The translations under genes and the position numbers were made by a program. Below, in pieces: positions 1 through 7,342 of a stretch of 22,653 nucleotides of DNA (the first letter of the stretch is position 1; each line of letters opens with the position of its first letter). This DNA comes from an uncultured Succinivibrio sp. GTDB lineage: Bacteria > Pseudomonadota > Gammaproteobacteria > Enterobacterales > Succinivibrionaceae. The stretch spans positions 1 to 22,653 of the forward strand of contig CAAGAC010000108.1 of NCBI GenBank assembly GCA_900767695.1. The letters run 5' to 3'. Below the pieces are notes generated by a model that saw nothing but the letters and a program-made list of their open reading frames with translations, was not told the origin of the DNA and did not search any database.

Positions 1-2816
1 AGGCGGCGGCAGCCTCGCTGCCGCAGGATCTGCGCGAGGCGATCGCAAAGCGCGAGGCCGTGCCGCCTGATCCGGCCGCGGGATTGAGGCGCCAGGCCCA
101 GTCCGCGCTCGCCTCAGGCGACGAGGCCGGCGCCATCGCCGCCTTGGAGCGCGCCGCCTCGCTCAAGCCCTCCGATCCCTGGATCAGGCACGATCTTGCA
201 GACGTGCTCCACCGCGCCCACCGCGACGCCGAGGCCCGCGAGAACCTCTCGCGCCTGCTTGGCGCTGCCTCGCCTGCCGCGCTCTTTGCAGCGGCGACGC
301 TGCAGAGCAAGTGGGGCGACCTCAGGGGCGCCTCGGACACGATGAAACGCATCCCCGCCTCCTACAACGCCAGGGGCGTCTCCGACCTAAGGCGCAGCCT
401 CGCGCTGCGCGCCGGCATGGCCGACGCCGAGAACTATTTGGCGTCGGGCAACAAGGCCGCCGCGCTCAACACCCTCCAGGGGCTTGAGCGCAACGCCTCT
501 GGCATGCAGTCGCCTGACCTTGGGCACCTTGCCTACCTCTTCCTGAAGGCAGGCGACAGCGCCAAGGCGCGCATGTACGCCGACCGCGCCGTCCAGGGCG
601 GCATCAGCTCCGGCGCGTCGCTCTCCGACTACGCCGACACCGTCACCGTATACAACGAGCTTGGCCTCTACGACCGCGCCCGCGCCATCACCCAGGACCA
701 GAACCTCATCGCCAACAGCGATCCCTCGAGCCTGGCGACGATGCGCAACGGCGAGGTCATCAGGCAGGCCGACCGCCTGCGCACCCAGGGCCGCAGCGCC
801 GACGCCTACGACATGCTTTACGGCGCGCTGCAGCAGTCGCCGCAGGATCCCGACCTGATGTGCGCGATGGCCCGCATCTACCAGGACAACAACCGCCTCG
901 ACGAAGCCGAGGTCATCTACGACCGCGCGATGGATCTGGCCCCTTCGAGCGAGGCTGCAGTCAAGGGCGCGATCAACGCCGCGCTGGCCAACAGCCACGA
1001 GGAGAAGGCCCTGGCGCTCTCGCAGCGCCTCTCCATGGCCTCGGATCCGGACACGCTCTACCTCAAGGCACGCGTGGCCGCCGGCAACCACCAGTACCGC
1101 CAGGCCATCACCTACCTCAGGCAGACCAAGTCGATGCTCGAGGGAACCACCTACATCGCCGATCCGCTGGCAACCGGCGCCGCCTCCACCCCAGTGCAGG
1201 CAGCCGCGACCCACGCCTACAACAACCCGTTCCGCAACGACAACGAGCTTACGGCGCGCAACCAGACCAACACTCCGGCGATGCCGTGGGAGGCCTCGAA
1301 CTCCTCGTCGACCGCAGTCGACCCGGCCTCGGCGTACATGTTCAACACCGACGAGATCGCCCGCCGCCGCACCCTCAACGACGTCGACAAGATGCTGCGC
1401 GAGATGTACGACATCACCGCGACGCGCATCCAGCTTGACGCCTCCGGGCGCCAGAAGGACGGCGAGGACGGCCTCTCGAAGGTCAACGGCATGCGCGCCA
1501 CCCTCCAGGCGTCGACGCCGCTGTTCAACGACAACCGCATCACCGCGAGCGTGAGCGTCGGCTCGATGAAGGCCGGATCGCCCACCGCGGACTCCAACCG
1601 CAAGGTCGGCACCAACCCCCAGGGGTTCGGCCTCCAGGCCCTCGTCAACAGCCTCAATTCCCTGAACGACGCGGCAAGGGTCGCCGTCGCGGCCGACGAG
1701 GCCTCAGGCGGAACCGGCACCGCGGTGGCCAACCTCGCCAGCCGCATGAACATGAGCTCCTCCGACATCCGCTCGATCGCGGGCCGCGGCCACACCTCGT
1801 ACGCCGAGTTCGAGGCGGCCGCCTCGTCCCAGACGGCGATGGAGAATCTCCTGAGGGAATTCGGCTTTGGCAACAGTGCCAGCCCGATCACGCAGATCTA
1901 CGCCCTGACCTACAACTTCCACGACGACACCTACGGCTCGACCCCGGGCGACTCGGTCTCCGATCAGGGCGCCGAGGTCAACCTCGCGCTCTCGGGGCGC
2001 TTCTACCGCGCCGACATCGGCTCGACCCCGCTTGGCAAGGACAACTCGTCCATTGTCGGCGGCATCTACCTCTTCCCGAAGATCACGCCCAACACCGAGC
2101 TGAGGCTCAACTTCGAGCGCCGCGCCGTGGACGACAGCGTGCTCTCCTACTACGGTATGAAGGACAACTACTCGGGAATGTTCTTCGGCGGCGTGACCAA
2201 GATAGGCGGCAGCGTCGGCTTCGCCTGGGACAACGGCTCCTACGGCGCCTACGGTGACGTTCGCTACTACCGCTACCAGGGCGAGAACATCCTCGACAAC
2301 CACATGTGGGGCGCGGGCCTTGGCACATACACGAGGCCCATCAACAACTCCGTCCAGCAGCTGCAGGTCGGGGTCGACTTCCAGTACATGGACTTCCTGT
2401 ACAACGAGAACCACTTCACCGCCGGCTACGGCGGATACTTCTCGCCGCAGGACTACTACTCGATCGCCATTCCGGTCAACTGGAAGCGCATCTACGACCG
2501 CAACCTCGAGCTGCAGCTGGGCGCCTCCATAGGCTACCAGTCGTACACCAACGAGGGAGGCTGGTACTTCCCGACCGACGCCATGGCGCAGGGCATTATG
2601 GAGTCCCTGACTGACCTGGGCCTGGCTCCGGAGGCGTCCTTTGCATCCGAGGACAAGGACGGCATCAGCGGGTCGCTGCGCTTTGGCGTCGACTACCGCC
2701 TGACCGACGCGTTCTCCATCAGCGGCCACGTCAACTACAACACCTTCGGCGAGTACAAGGAAGGCAGCGAGATGCTCAACTTCAAGTACCTGACCGGCAT
2801 CGACTCGTACCTGTGA
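1..2816 (+). CDS. bcsC: Cellulose synthase operon protein BcsC, 3' part (TPR scaffold plus outer-membrane barrel)
   Basis: The reading frame is open from base 3, so the start lies outside the window; about 937 residues are visible against roughly 1,150 for the family. BcsC exports nascent cellulose: periplasmic TPR repeats contact the synthase and peptidoglycan, and a C-terminal beta-barrel forms the outer-membrane channel. TPR-like helical pairs fill the first ~360 residues counted from the GTG at 60 (for example 'DPDLMCAMARIYQDNNRLDEA'-type repeats). A low-complexity linker follows, then the BCSC_C barrel, recognisable by 'SGRQKDGEDGLSKV', 'RFYRADIGSTPLG' and a C-terminus rich in alternating aromatics ending 'LTGIDSYL'. 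Residues ~510-636 are an Ala/Ser/Asn-rich stretch that appears longer than in E. coli BcsC. bcsD begins 7 nt after the stop, so the two are one transcript. Identification is firm; the N-terminus is unknown. Confidence 0.93.
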   Translation, partial: AAAASLPQDLREAIAKREAVPPDPAAGLRRQAQSALASGDEAGAIAALERAASLKPSDPWIRHDLADVLHRAHRDAEARENLSRLLGAASPAALFAAATLQSKWGDLRGASDTMKRIPASYNARGVSDLRRSLALRAGMADAENYLASGNKAAALNTLQGLERNASGMQSPDLGHLAYLFLKAGDSAKARMYADRAVQGGISSGASLSDYADTVTVYNELGLYDRARAITQDQNLIANSDPSSLATMRNGEVIRQADRLRTQGRSADAYDMLYGALQQSPQDPDLMCAMARIYQDNNRLDEAEVIYDRAMDLAPSSEAAVKGAINAALANSHEEKALALSQRLSMASDPDTLYLKARVAAGNHQYRQAITYLRQTKSMLEGTTYIADPLATGAASTPVQAAATHAYNNPFRNDNELTARNQTNTPAMPWEASNSSSTAVDPASAYMFNTDEIARRRTLNDVDKMLREMYDITATRIQLDASGRQKDGEDGLSKVNGMRATLQASTPLFNDNRITASVSVGSMKAGSPTADSNRKVGTNPQGFGLQALVNSLNSLNDAARVAVAADEASGGTGTAVANLASRMNMSSSDIRSIAGRGHTSYAEFEAAASSQTAMENLLREFGFGNSASPITQIYALTYNFHDDTYGSTPGDSVSDQGAEVNLALSGRFYRADIGSTPLGKDNSSIVGGIYLFPKITPNTELRLNFERRAVDDSVLSYYGMKDNYSGMFFGGVTKIGGSVGFAWDNGSYGAYGDVRYYRYQGENILDNHMWGAGLGTYTRPINNSVQQLQVGVDFQYMDFLYNENHFTAGYGGYFSPQDYYSIAIPVNWKRIYDRNLELQLGASIGYQSYTNEGGWYFPTDAMAQGIMESLTDLGLAPEASFASEDKDGISGSLRFGVDYRLTDAFSISGHVNYNTFGEYKEGSEMLNFKYLTGIDSYL

Positions 2817-2823
2817 GGCGCAG

Positions 2824-3291
2824 ATGGCAGACAATGGCTCATACCGCTCCTACGTGGAGAACATCCAGCAGGCGCCGGGGTGGTTCGACTTCGCGGCGAT
2901 CGTCATCAGCATGATCGCGGTTAACGCCCGCAACGGCGAGGATCAGGATTTCCTCGCCGAGGCCGGGGCGAGGGTGGCGGACCTCTACCCGCTGCCGGAG
3001 ATCGACGGCATCGACGAGCTCAACCTCGCGGTGAACTCCAGGCTCGACGCCTTCAAGTGGGGGATCGCGCGCATCGAGGACTCCCGCGACAGCCTCACCA
3101 TCGACCACGCCGCGATACCTAAGGCGTCGGATCCGGGGCTCCAGAGCGCCTGGTCCGACGGCTTCTGCTCGGTGCTCCGCGGCCTCTACGCCCAGTGGCT
3201 CTACCAGAGCGGCGCACCATCGGATCTCACAGTGATCCTCGAGCGGACCATCGGTTCGAGCGAGGCGGTATTCAGGCTCAGGAAGGCATGA
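2824..3291 (+). CDS. bcsD: Cellulose synthase subunit BcsD
   Basis: A 155-residue protein, the usual length for BcsD (about 156 in Komagataeibacter). BcsD is a periplasmic, ring-forming protein that helps align glucan chains into crystalline ribbons. The sequence has the family pattern: an early Phe/Ala-rich helix, 'FLAEAGARVADLYPLPEIDGIDELNLAVNS'-like text split over residues ~40-75 (Gly/Arg-Pro turn, then Leu-Asn helix), and a C-terminal amphipathic region with 'YAQWLYQ' and 'DLTVILE'. It has no signal peptide, as is normal for BcsD. It starts 7 nt after bcsC, with a weak GAGG 5 nt before the ATG, and its TGA overlaps the first possible ATG of bcsZ. Presence of bcsD suggests a class I (Komagataeibacter-like) cellulose system. 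Confidence 0.85.
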   Translation: MADNGSYRSYVENIQQAPGWFDFAAIVISMIAVNARNGEDQDFLAEAGARVADLYPLPEIDGIDELNLAVNSRLDAFKWGIARIEDSRDSLTIDHAAIPKASDPGLQSAWSDGFCSVLRGLYAQWLYQSGAPSDLTVILERTIGSSEAVFRLRKA

Positions 3292-3293
3292 GA

Positions 3294-4304
3294 ATGTTTA
3301 AGGCTTTCAGGAAAATCATCGGTGGCGCCGCGCTGGCGGCCTCCGCCATCACGCTCTCGGAGGCCCACGCCGGGGCCTGGGACGACTACAAGGCGCTGTA
3401 CGTCAAGGACAGCGGCGCGGTGGTCGACACCTACAACCACAACATGTCCCACTCGGAGGGGCAGAGCTACGGGCTAATGTTCGCGCTGGCGTACAACGAC
3501 CGCGACGCCTTCGCGAGGATCCTCTCCTTTTCAGAGGACAAGCTCAGGAACCCGGAAAACGGGCTGCACTACTGGGCCTACAAGCCAGAGGAAGCCGATC
3601 CGGTCGCCGACAAGAACAACGCCACCGACGGCGATCTCATGATGGCCTGGGCCCTGGTGAAGGCCGGCAGCGCCTGGGGCGTCAAGGAGTACACCGCCAA
3701 GGGCGAGGAGCTTGCCAAGGCCATCGCCGACAACTGCACGGTGGACTTTGCAGGCTACAAGTTGCTGCTCCCCGGCACCGAGGGCTTCTACCGTAACTCG
3801 AGCGTCATCGTGAATCCCTCGTACCTGATCTTCCCGGCGCTGCGCGCGCTGGCCGAGCAGACCCACGCCAAGGCATTCGAGGATCTCTACAACGACGGCA
3901 AGCGCCTGCTCGAGGCCATCTCCAAGGCAGGCTTCAAGGTCAACCTCACCCCCGACTGGGTCGAGATAGACGCCCAGGGCAACATCGCCCCGGCCTCGGA
4001 CTGGCCTGCCCGCTCAAGCTACGACGCCATCCGCGTCCCGGTCTACGAGGCCTGGGACGATCCGGACTCCCCGCTTCTTGGGATCTGGAAGGCCTGGCTC
4101 CAAGGCTACGGCGAGGCGAACACCCCGGCCTGGGTCAACGTGACCACCGGCGAGGTCGCAGACTACCCGGAGCCCGACGGCCTGAAGGCCGTGAGATCGC
4201 TTGCCCTGGGCTCCCGGATCCCCGAGCCTGTGATCACGAGCAAGGACGACTACTACAACGCCTCCTTGAAGCTCCTCGCCTTCCTCGCCTCGCAGCGCTT
4301 CTGA
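3294..4304 (+). CDS. bcsZ: Periplasmic endo-1,4-beta-glucanase BcsZ (GH8)
   Basis: Glycoside hydrolase family 8 cellulase that trims cellulose in the periplasm during secretion. From the ATG at 3294 it is 336 residues. The start at 3294 is chosen because AGGAAGG at 3280-3286 lies 7 nt upstream; the earlier in-frame ATG at 3288 is only 1 nt from it. Residues 1-26 form a signal peptide (Lys/Arg start, Ala-rich core, 'SEAHA' cleavage region). The catalytic acid is Glu55 in 'SHSEGQSYGLMFAL' and the base is the Asp of 'SSYDAIRVP'; both match E. coli BcsZ. 'NATDGDLMMAWAL' is a further GH8 signature. It is the last gene of the bcs operon and is followed by a hairpin terminator. The order C-D-Z differs from E. 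coli (Z before C). Confidence 0.94.
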   Translation: MFKAFRKIIGGAALAASAITLSEAHAGAWDDYKALYVKDSGAVVDTYNHNMSHSEGQSYGLMFALAYNDRDAFARILSFSEDKLRNPENGLHYWAYKPEEADPVADKNNATDGDLMMAWALVKAGSAWGVKEYTAKGEELAKAIADNCTVDFAGYKLLLPGTEGFYRNSSVIVNPSYLIFPALRALAEQTHAKAFEDLYNDGKRLLEAISKAGFKVNLTPDWVEIDAQGNIAPASDWPARSSYDAIRVPVYEAWDDPDSPLLGIWKAWLQGYGEANTPAWVNVTTGEVADYPEPDGLKAVRSLALGSRIPEPVITSKDDYYNASLKLLAFLASQRF

Positions 4305-4325
4305 GGCTTGGCGAAAAAATTTGCG

Positions 4326-4356
4326 GCGCCGGCGCAAAAGCCGGCGCTATCTTTTC
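4326..4356 (+). terminator. Intrinsic terminator after bcsZ
   Basis: A perfect 8-bp stem (GCGCCGGC 4326-4333 with GCCGGCGC 4340-4347) and a 6-nt loop is followed by TATCTTTTCT. An A-run at 4315-4320 before the stem would also give a T-tract on the opposite strand. It lies 21 nt after the bcsZ stop. Confidence 0.72.
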
Positions 4357-4444
4357 TCATCAGCGTGCGGATGCGCGCGTTCTTTCCTAAGATCAAAAAA
4401 AGAACACTCGCTTTTTTAAGGCCTTTTTGACGGAGGGTTGGGCG

Positions 4445-5350
4445 ATGGGCGCTTTGATCATGACATCAGCGCAGGCAAGGGAGCTGCTCTTGCAGCTGCG
4501 CAAGGTTTTTGACATCGCAAGGTTCGTCGATCCGGCGCGCAACCGCATCATCGAGCTTGACGGCGAGGGCGGGAGGCTCAAGATCAGCGACGCCATCTGC
4601 CACGCGGTCTGGAACCGCGGCCAGCGCTGCCAGAACTGCGTCTCCTCCAAGGCGCTGACCACCGGCGGCCGCGCCTTGAAGCTCGAGTACCTCGACGGCG
4701 ATCCCTACATCGTGGTGGCCCAGTACGCCGAAGTGGACGACTACCCCTGCGTGCTCGAGACCGTGGTCCAGGCAGGCGATGACATCATCCTCTCGGGCGA
4801 CCCCGACTCGGAGGCCTTCCTGCAGCGCATCAGGCTGCACAACGAGAACGTCTGGAAGGATCCACTCACCTGCGCCAAGTCGCGCGGCTACTACGACGAG
4901 CAGTTGTGCGTGCTGCGCGCAGGCGCCGTCGCGGCCGTGGAGGTTGAGGGCTACGCAGCCTTGGAGGAGCGCGATCCCGAGAGCGCCCACCAGGCCATCG
5001 CCACCGTGGCCGAGGCCATAGTGAGGAACTGCCGCCCCGACGACATCCTGGTGCGCTACACCGGCGGCACCTTCCTGCTGTGCTGCCACAACCTGAGCAA
5101 AGAGGAGTGCTTGAAGGGCCTGATGCGCCGCCTCCAGAGGAAGATCAAGGAGGCGCTGGGCGACGCCCTGGGCGATGCCGCCCCGGGCATTGCCATCGCA
5201 GGCTGCTACGGGCCGGGCCTGGCCGAGGATCTCGTGCCCGAGGCGTTGAACGCGCTCAAGCAGTCTAGGAGCCACCTCGACCTCATGATCGCGGTGGCCT
5301 TCATCGATCCTCCGCCGCTCCCGTTTCCAGGCGGCAATGAAGAGGCCTGA
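4445..5350 (+). CDS. PAS-like sensor with degenerate GGDEF domain
   Basis: 301 residues from the ATG at 4445, chosen because GGAGGG at 4432-4437 sits 7 nt upstream; an upstream in-frame TTG at 4427 lacks such a site. The N-terminal ~120 residues resemble a PAS-like sensor: 'FVDPARNRIIELDG', then a cysteine cluster C52, C62 and C65 in 'ICHAVWNRGQRCQNCVSSKA', a pattern common in GGDEF/EAL proteins of gut anaerobes. Residues ~139-295 have the GGDEF fold: 'DPLTCAKSRGYYDEQL' aligns with the usual D-LTGL-NRR---E-L entry. The active-site loop reads 'RYTGGTF' in place of RYGGDEF, so the metal-binding acidic residues are lost and cyclase activity is unlikely. It is soluble, with no membrane segment. 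It follows the cellulose operon but is separated from it by a terminator. Its role as a c-di-GMP-related or redox/cofactor-sensing regulator of cellulose is inference. Confidence 0.78.
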   Translation: MGALIMTSAQARELLLQLRKVFDIARFVDPARNRIIELDGEGGRLKISDAICHAVWNRGQRCQNCVSSKALTTGGRALKLEYLDGDPYIVVAQYAEVDDYPCVLETVVQAGDDIILSGDPDSEAFLQRIRLHNENVWKDPLTCAKSRGYYDEQLCVLRAGAVAAVEVEGYAALEERDPESAHQAIATVAEAIVRNCRPDDILVRYTGGTFLLCCHNLSKEECLKGLMRRLQRKIKEALGDALGDAAPGIAIAGCYGPGLAEDLVPEALNALKQSRSHLDLMIAVAFIDPPPLPFPGGNEEA

Positions 5351-5392
5351 ATCCCGGCGCGGCAGGCTCTCTTGGGAGCTGTCGAAAAAAAC

Positions 5393-5420
5393 TTGCACAA
5401 TTGAAAAAGGCAGTTATAAT
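5393..5420 (+). promoter_or_regulatory. Sigma-70 promoter of tRNA-Gly
   Basis: TTGCAC at 5393-5398, a 16-bp spacer and a perfect TATAAT at 5415-5420. The -10 box lies 17 nt before the mature tRNA 5' end, giving a short leader. Confidence 0.8.
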
Positions 5421-5437
5421 AGTCACCGTTTTCTGAC

Positions 5438-5513
5438 GCGGGAATAGCTCAGTTGGTAGAGCATAACCTTGCCATGGTTAGGGTCGCGGATTCGAGTTCC
5501 GTTTCCCGCTCCA
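5438..5513 (+). tRNA. tRNA-Gly (anticodon GCC)
   Basis: A complete 76-nt tRNA. The 7-bp acceptor stem pairs GCGGGAA (5438-5444) with TTCCCGC (5503-5509), followed by discriminator U and an encoded CCA (5511-5513). The D-arm has 'AGCTCAGTTGGTAGAGC', the anticodon stem pairs TAACC with GGTTA around loop TTGCCAT, with the GCC anticodon at 5471-5473, and the T-arm carries 'TTCGAGT'. It reads GGC and GGU glycine codons. It has its own promoter and is followed by a long hairpin, so it appears to be a single-tRNA transcript. Confidence 0.97.
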
Positions 5514-5578
5514 GAAAAACAGCAGTTTTCAAACTCCGTCCAAAGCCCGTTTCCTCTTGTGGCGCTTGGGATGAAGTT

Positions 5579-5620
5579 GCAGGAAGGCCCGGGGCGCAAG
5601 ACCCGGGCCTTCCTGCTTTC
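5579..5620 (+). terminator. Strong hairpin terminator after tRNA-Gly
   Basis: A perfect 15-bp stem (5579-5593 with 5602-5616) and an 8-nt loop is followed by TTTC on the plus strand. It lies 65 nt after the tRNA and 60 nt beyond the 3' end of the convergent oxidoreductase gene, so it may stop transcription from both sides, although the T-tract is short on both. Confidence 0.6.
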
Positions 5621-5676
5621 GCGTCCCGACTGGCGCCTCAAGGCCGCGGCAGCAGCCCCGTCTCAGATCACCTTTC

Positions 5677-6826
5677 TCAGCCCTTGTCGAAGATCCCCTC
5701 GTGCAGATCGAGTATCGACTCGGCGCCCGGCACCGGAGGCAGGCCGCAGCTGCCCGGGGTGGTGAACTCCTCGCGAAGGCCCGGGGTCCAGTCCAGCGAG
5801 GGGAAGGTCGCGCGATCGACGCAATGCGCTATCTCGCTTCCCTTGCCGTGGGCTATCTTCCAGGCAAATCTGGGCTCGACCAGGGTGCCGCGGCCTACAG
5901 CCACGATGTCGCCATGATGCTGCACGGCATCGCGGGCCTGCTCCTCGGAGAACACGCCGCCCACCATCACGAGCCTTGCCTTGGGATCAATAGCCTCCCG
6001 GAAGATCTGCCCGTAGCTCTTCTCGCTGTCAGAAGGCTTTGATGCGTAGCCGTCCCAGAGCAAGAGATGGATGTAGTCAAGGTCAAGCTCGGAGACCTTT
6101 CTGGCAAGCTGCACCGACTCGTGCCAGGTGTAGCCCACGCCGTCCTTGTGGATCTCCTCGGGGCTCATGCGGTAGCCGATGATGAAGTCCTTCCTGGCGT
6201 ACTTGGCTGCCGCGCGCCTGACCTCGCGCGCCACCGCAAGCGGGAAGGCCATGCGCTTTTCAAGGGTGCCGCCCCACTGGTCGTCACGATGGTTAGTGTT
6301 AGTTGAGAAGCACTGCTGGATGAGATAGTGGTTGGCGCCGTGGATCTCCACGCCGTCAAAGCCCGCCTCGGCGGCGCGCCTCACAGCCTGCCCGAAATCA
6401 AGGATGATCTTCCTCGGTGAGCGCGCGCACCGGGAAATGGCGGTTGATGGCGCTCGGGGCGACCACGTCCTTGCTGTCAAGGTAGCGCCCAAACGCCATC
6501 CTGCCGCCGTGGTGGATCTGGAGGATGGCCTTGGCCCATCCTGCTTTAGGGCTGAAGCGATCTTGCGGGCGCCTTCGATGTGGGCGTCAGACCAGATCCC
6601 AAGCTGCTCGGGATAGCCAGGAGTTAAGCACGGCCCGCCATTCTCGCTTACGTAGTGGAACTCGGTGATGATCATGCCGGCTGCCTGCGAGCGCGCCTTG
6701 TAGTAGTCGATGGTGTCGTCCGAAGCGTAGCCGCCCTTGAGTCCCGAGTGGATCTGCATCGGCGCCATGGCGATGCTGCTTGGCAGCACCGCTCCTCAGC
6801 TCAACCTTGTCCATGAGATCGTTCAT
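5677..6826 (-). pseudogene. Old Yellow Enzyme family NADH:flavin oxidoreductase, frameshifted
   Basis: An FMN-binding TIM-barrel ene-reductase by family. The C-terminal two thirds are well conserved: 'DGVEIHGANHYLIQQ', 'NHRDDQWGG', 'YRMSPEEI', 'VMVGGVFSEEQA' and 'VAVGRGTLVEP'. The homologous N-terminus is split across frames. ATG at 6826 starts 'MNDLMDKVELRSGA'; the frame then shifts near 6786-6793 to 'VLPSSIAMAPMQIHSG', shifts again near 6533-6537, and returns near 6409-6418. Between the last two, the expected family text 'AKAILQIHHGGRMAFGRYL' and 'SKDVVAPSAINRHFPVRAL' is found only in another frame. A continuous frame from 6789 to 5677 exists, but about 45 of its residues are out-of-frame nonsense covering the flavin-site HHGGR region. 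It is either a decaying gene or a sequence with several errors. The ATG at 6826 has AAGGGTG upstream. Confidence 0.82.
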
Positions 6827-6847
6827 TTCATCACCCTTGCATTGTCG

Positions 6848-6886
6848 TATTTAGATATTTCGATATGTATGTTCAAAATTTTTGAA
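6848..6886 (-). promoter_or_regulatory. Candidate promoter and operator of the oxidoreductase gene
   Basis: The 67-bp gap between the ArsR-type gene and the oxidoreductase holds a perfect palindrome, TTCAAAA-T-TTTTGAA at 6872-6886. Read on the minus strand, its inner half overlaps a -35-like TTGAAC (6876-6871). A weak -10-like TAAATA follows after 17 bp. An ArsR-type repressor bound here would block the promoter. Binding by the adjacent regulator is inference. Confidence 0.45.
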
Positions 6887-6893
6887 TGCGGAA

Positions 6894-7205
6894 TCAGAGC
6901 TGATCCCGGATGTAGGCGGCGATCCTCGCGATGGCCTCGGGATCGCGGCGGTAGTAGGTCCACTTGCCGATCCTGGTCGACACAAGCAGCCCCGCGCGCT
7001 CAAGCTGGTTGAGGTATAGCGACACCGAGGACTGGGTCAGCCGGGTCACGCGCTGGATCTCGCCAACGCACACGCCAACCGAGGCCATGTCCACCCCGCT
7101 TTCGTGATGGAAGTGGGCCTTGGGATCCTTGAGGAGATCAAGGATCCTCAGGCGGGCCTCGTTAGAGAGAGCTTTGAAAACATAAATCGCATCCATGCCT
7201 GGCAT
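6894..7205 (-). CDS. ArsR/SmtB-family transcriptional regulator
   Basis: 103 residues with the winged-helix layout of the ArsR family: 'DAIYVFKALSNEARLRILDLL' (helices 1-2, broken here after 20 residues of context), recognition helix 'LTQSSVSLYLNQLERAGLL', and wing 'STRIGKWTYYRRD'. The 'HFHHES' and 'VGVCVGEIQ' segment resembles ArsR proteins paired with oxidoreductases rather than the CxC metal site of classical ArsR. One cysteine and two adjacent histidines could sense a thiol-reactive compound or metal, which is inference. The start is ATG 7205 or ATG 7196; neither has a clear ribosome-binding site. TTGACA at 7230-7225 on the minus strand could be its -35, which would place transcription start very near the ATG. 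It lies upstream of the oxidoreductase on the same strand and probably controls it. Confidence 0.85.
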   Translation of the reverse strand: MPGMDAIYVFKALSNEARLRILDLLKDPKAHFHHESGVDMASVGVCVGEIQRVTRLTQSSVSLYLNQLERAGLLVSTRIGKWTYYRRDPEAIARIAAYIRDQL

Positions 7206-7285
7206 AGTGTCGATTTTTTCAATGTGTCAATATTTGGCTTTCCTGGCTGCTCTGCCCGCCCTGGACGCCAGTCCTTTCCAAGCGC

Positions 7286-7325
7286 AAGAAAAGGGCCGCG
7301 GCCAGAGGGGAAGTCGCAGCCCTTT
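7286..7325 (-). terminator. Intrinsic terminator after phnX
   Basis: On the minus strand, AAAGGGCTGCG (7325-7315) pairs with CGCGGCCCTTT (7300-7290) with one T/G mismatch and a 14-nt loop, then TTCTTGCG. It lies 17 nt past the phnX stop and would end the phosphonate operon. Confidence 0.6.
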
Positions 7326-7342
7326 GAAGCGAGCTTCAATTC

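Noticed and set aside
1704..2834. 376-residue open frame antisense to bcsC
   Set aside because: It is the shadow of a GC-rich gene whose own frame has clear homology; the product is Val/Arg/Ala-rich with no domain.
4466..5398. 310-residue open frame antisense to the GGDEF-like gene
   Set aside because: No motif, no ribosome-binding site, and the opposite strand has a well-supported gene.
5453..5917. Open frames starting inside the tRNA gene
   Set aside because: They cross a complete tRNA and a terminator and then run antisense to the oxidoreductase gene.
6165..6826. Programmed frameshifting as the reason for the broken oxidoreductase
   Set aside because: There is no slippery heptamer at the three breaks, and three separate shifts in one gene are not a known programmed arrangement.
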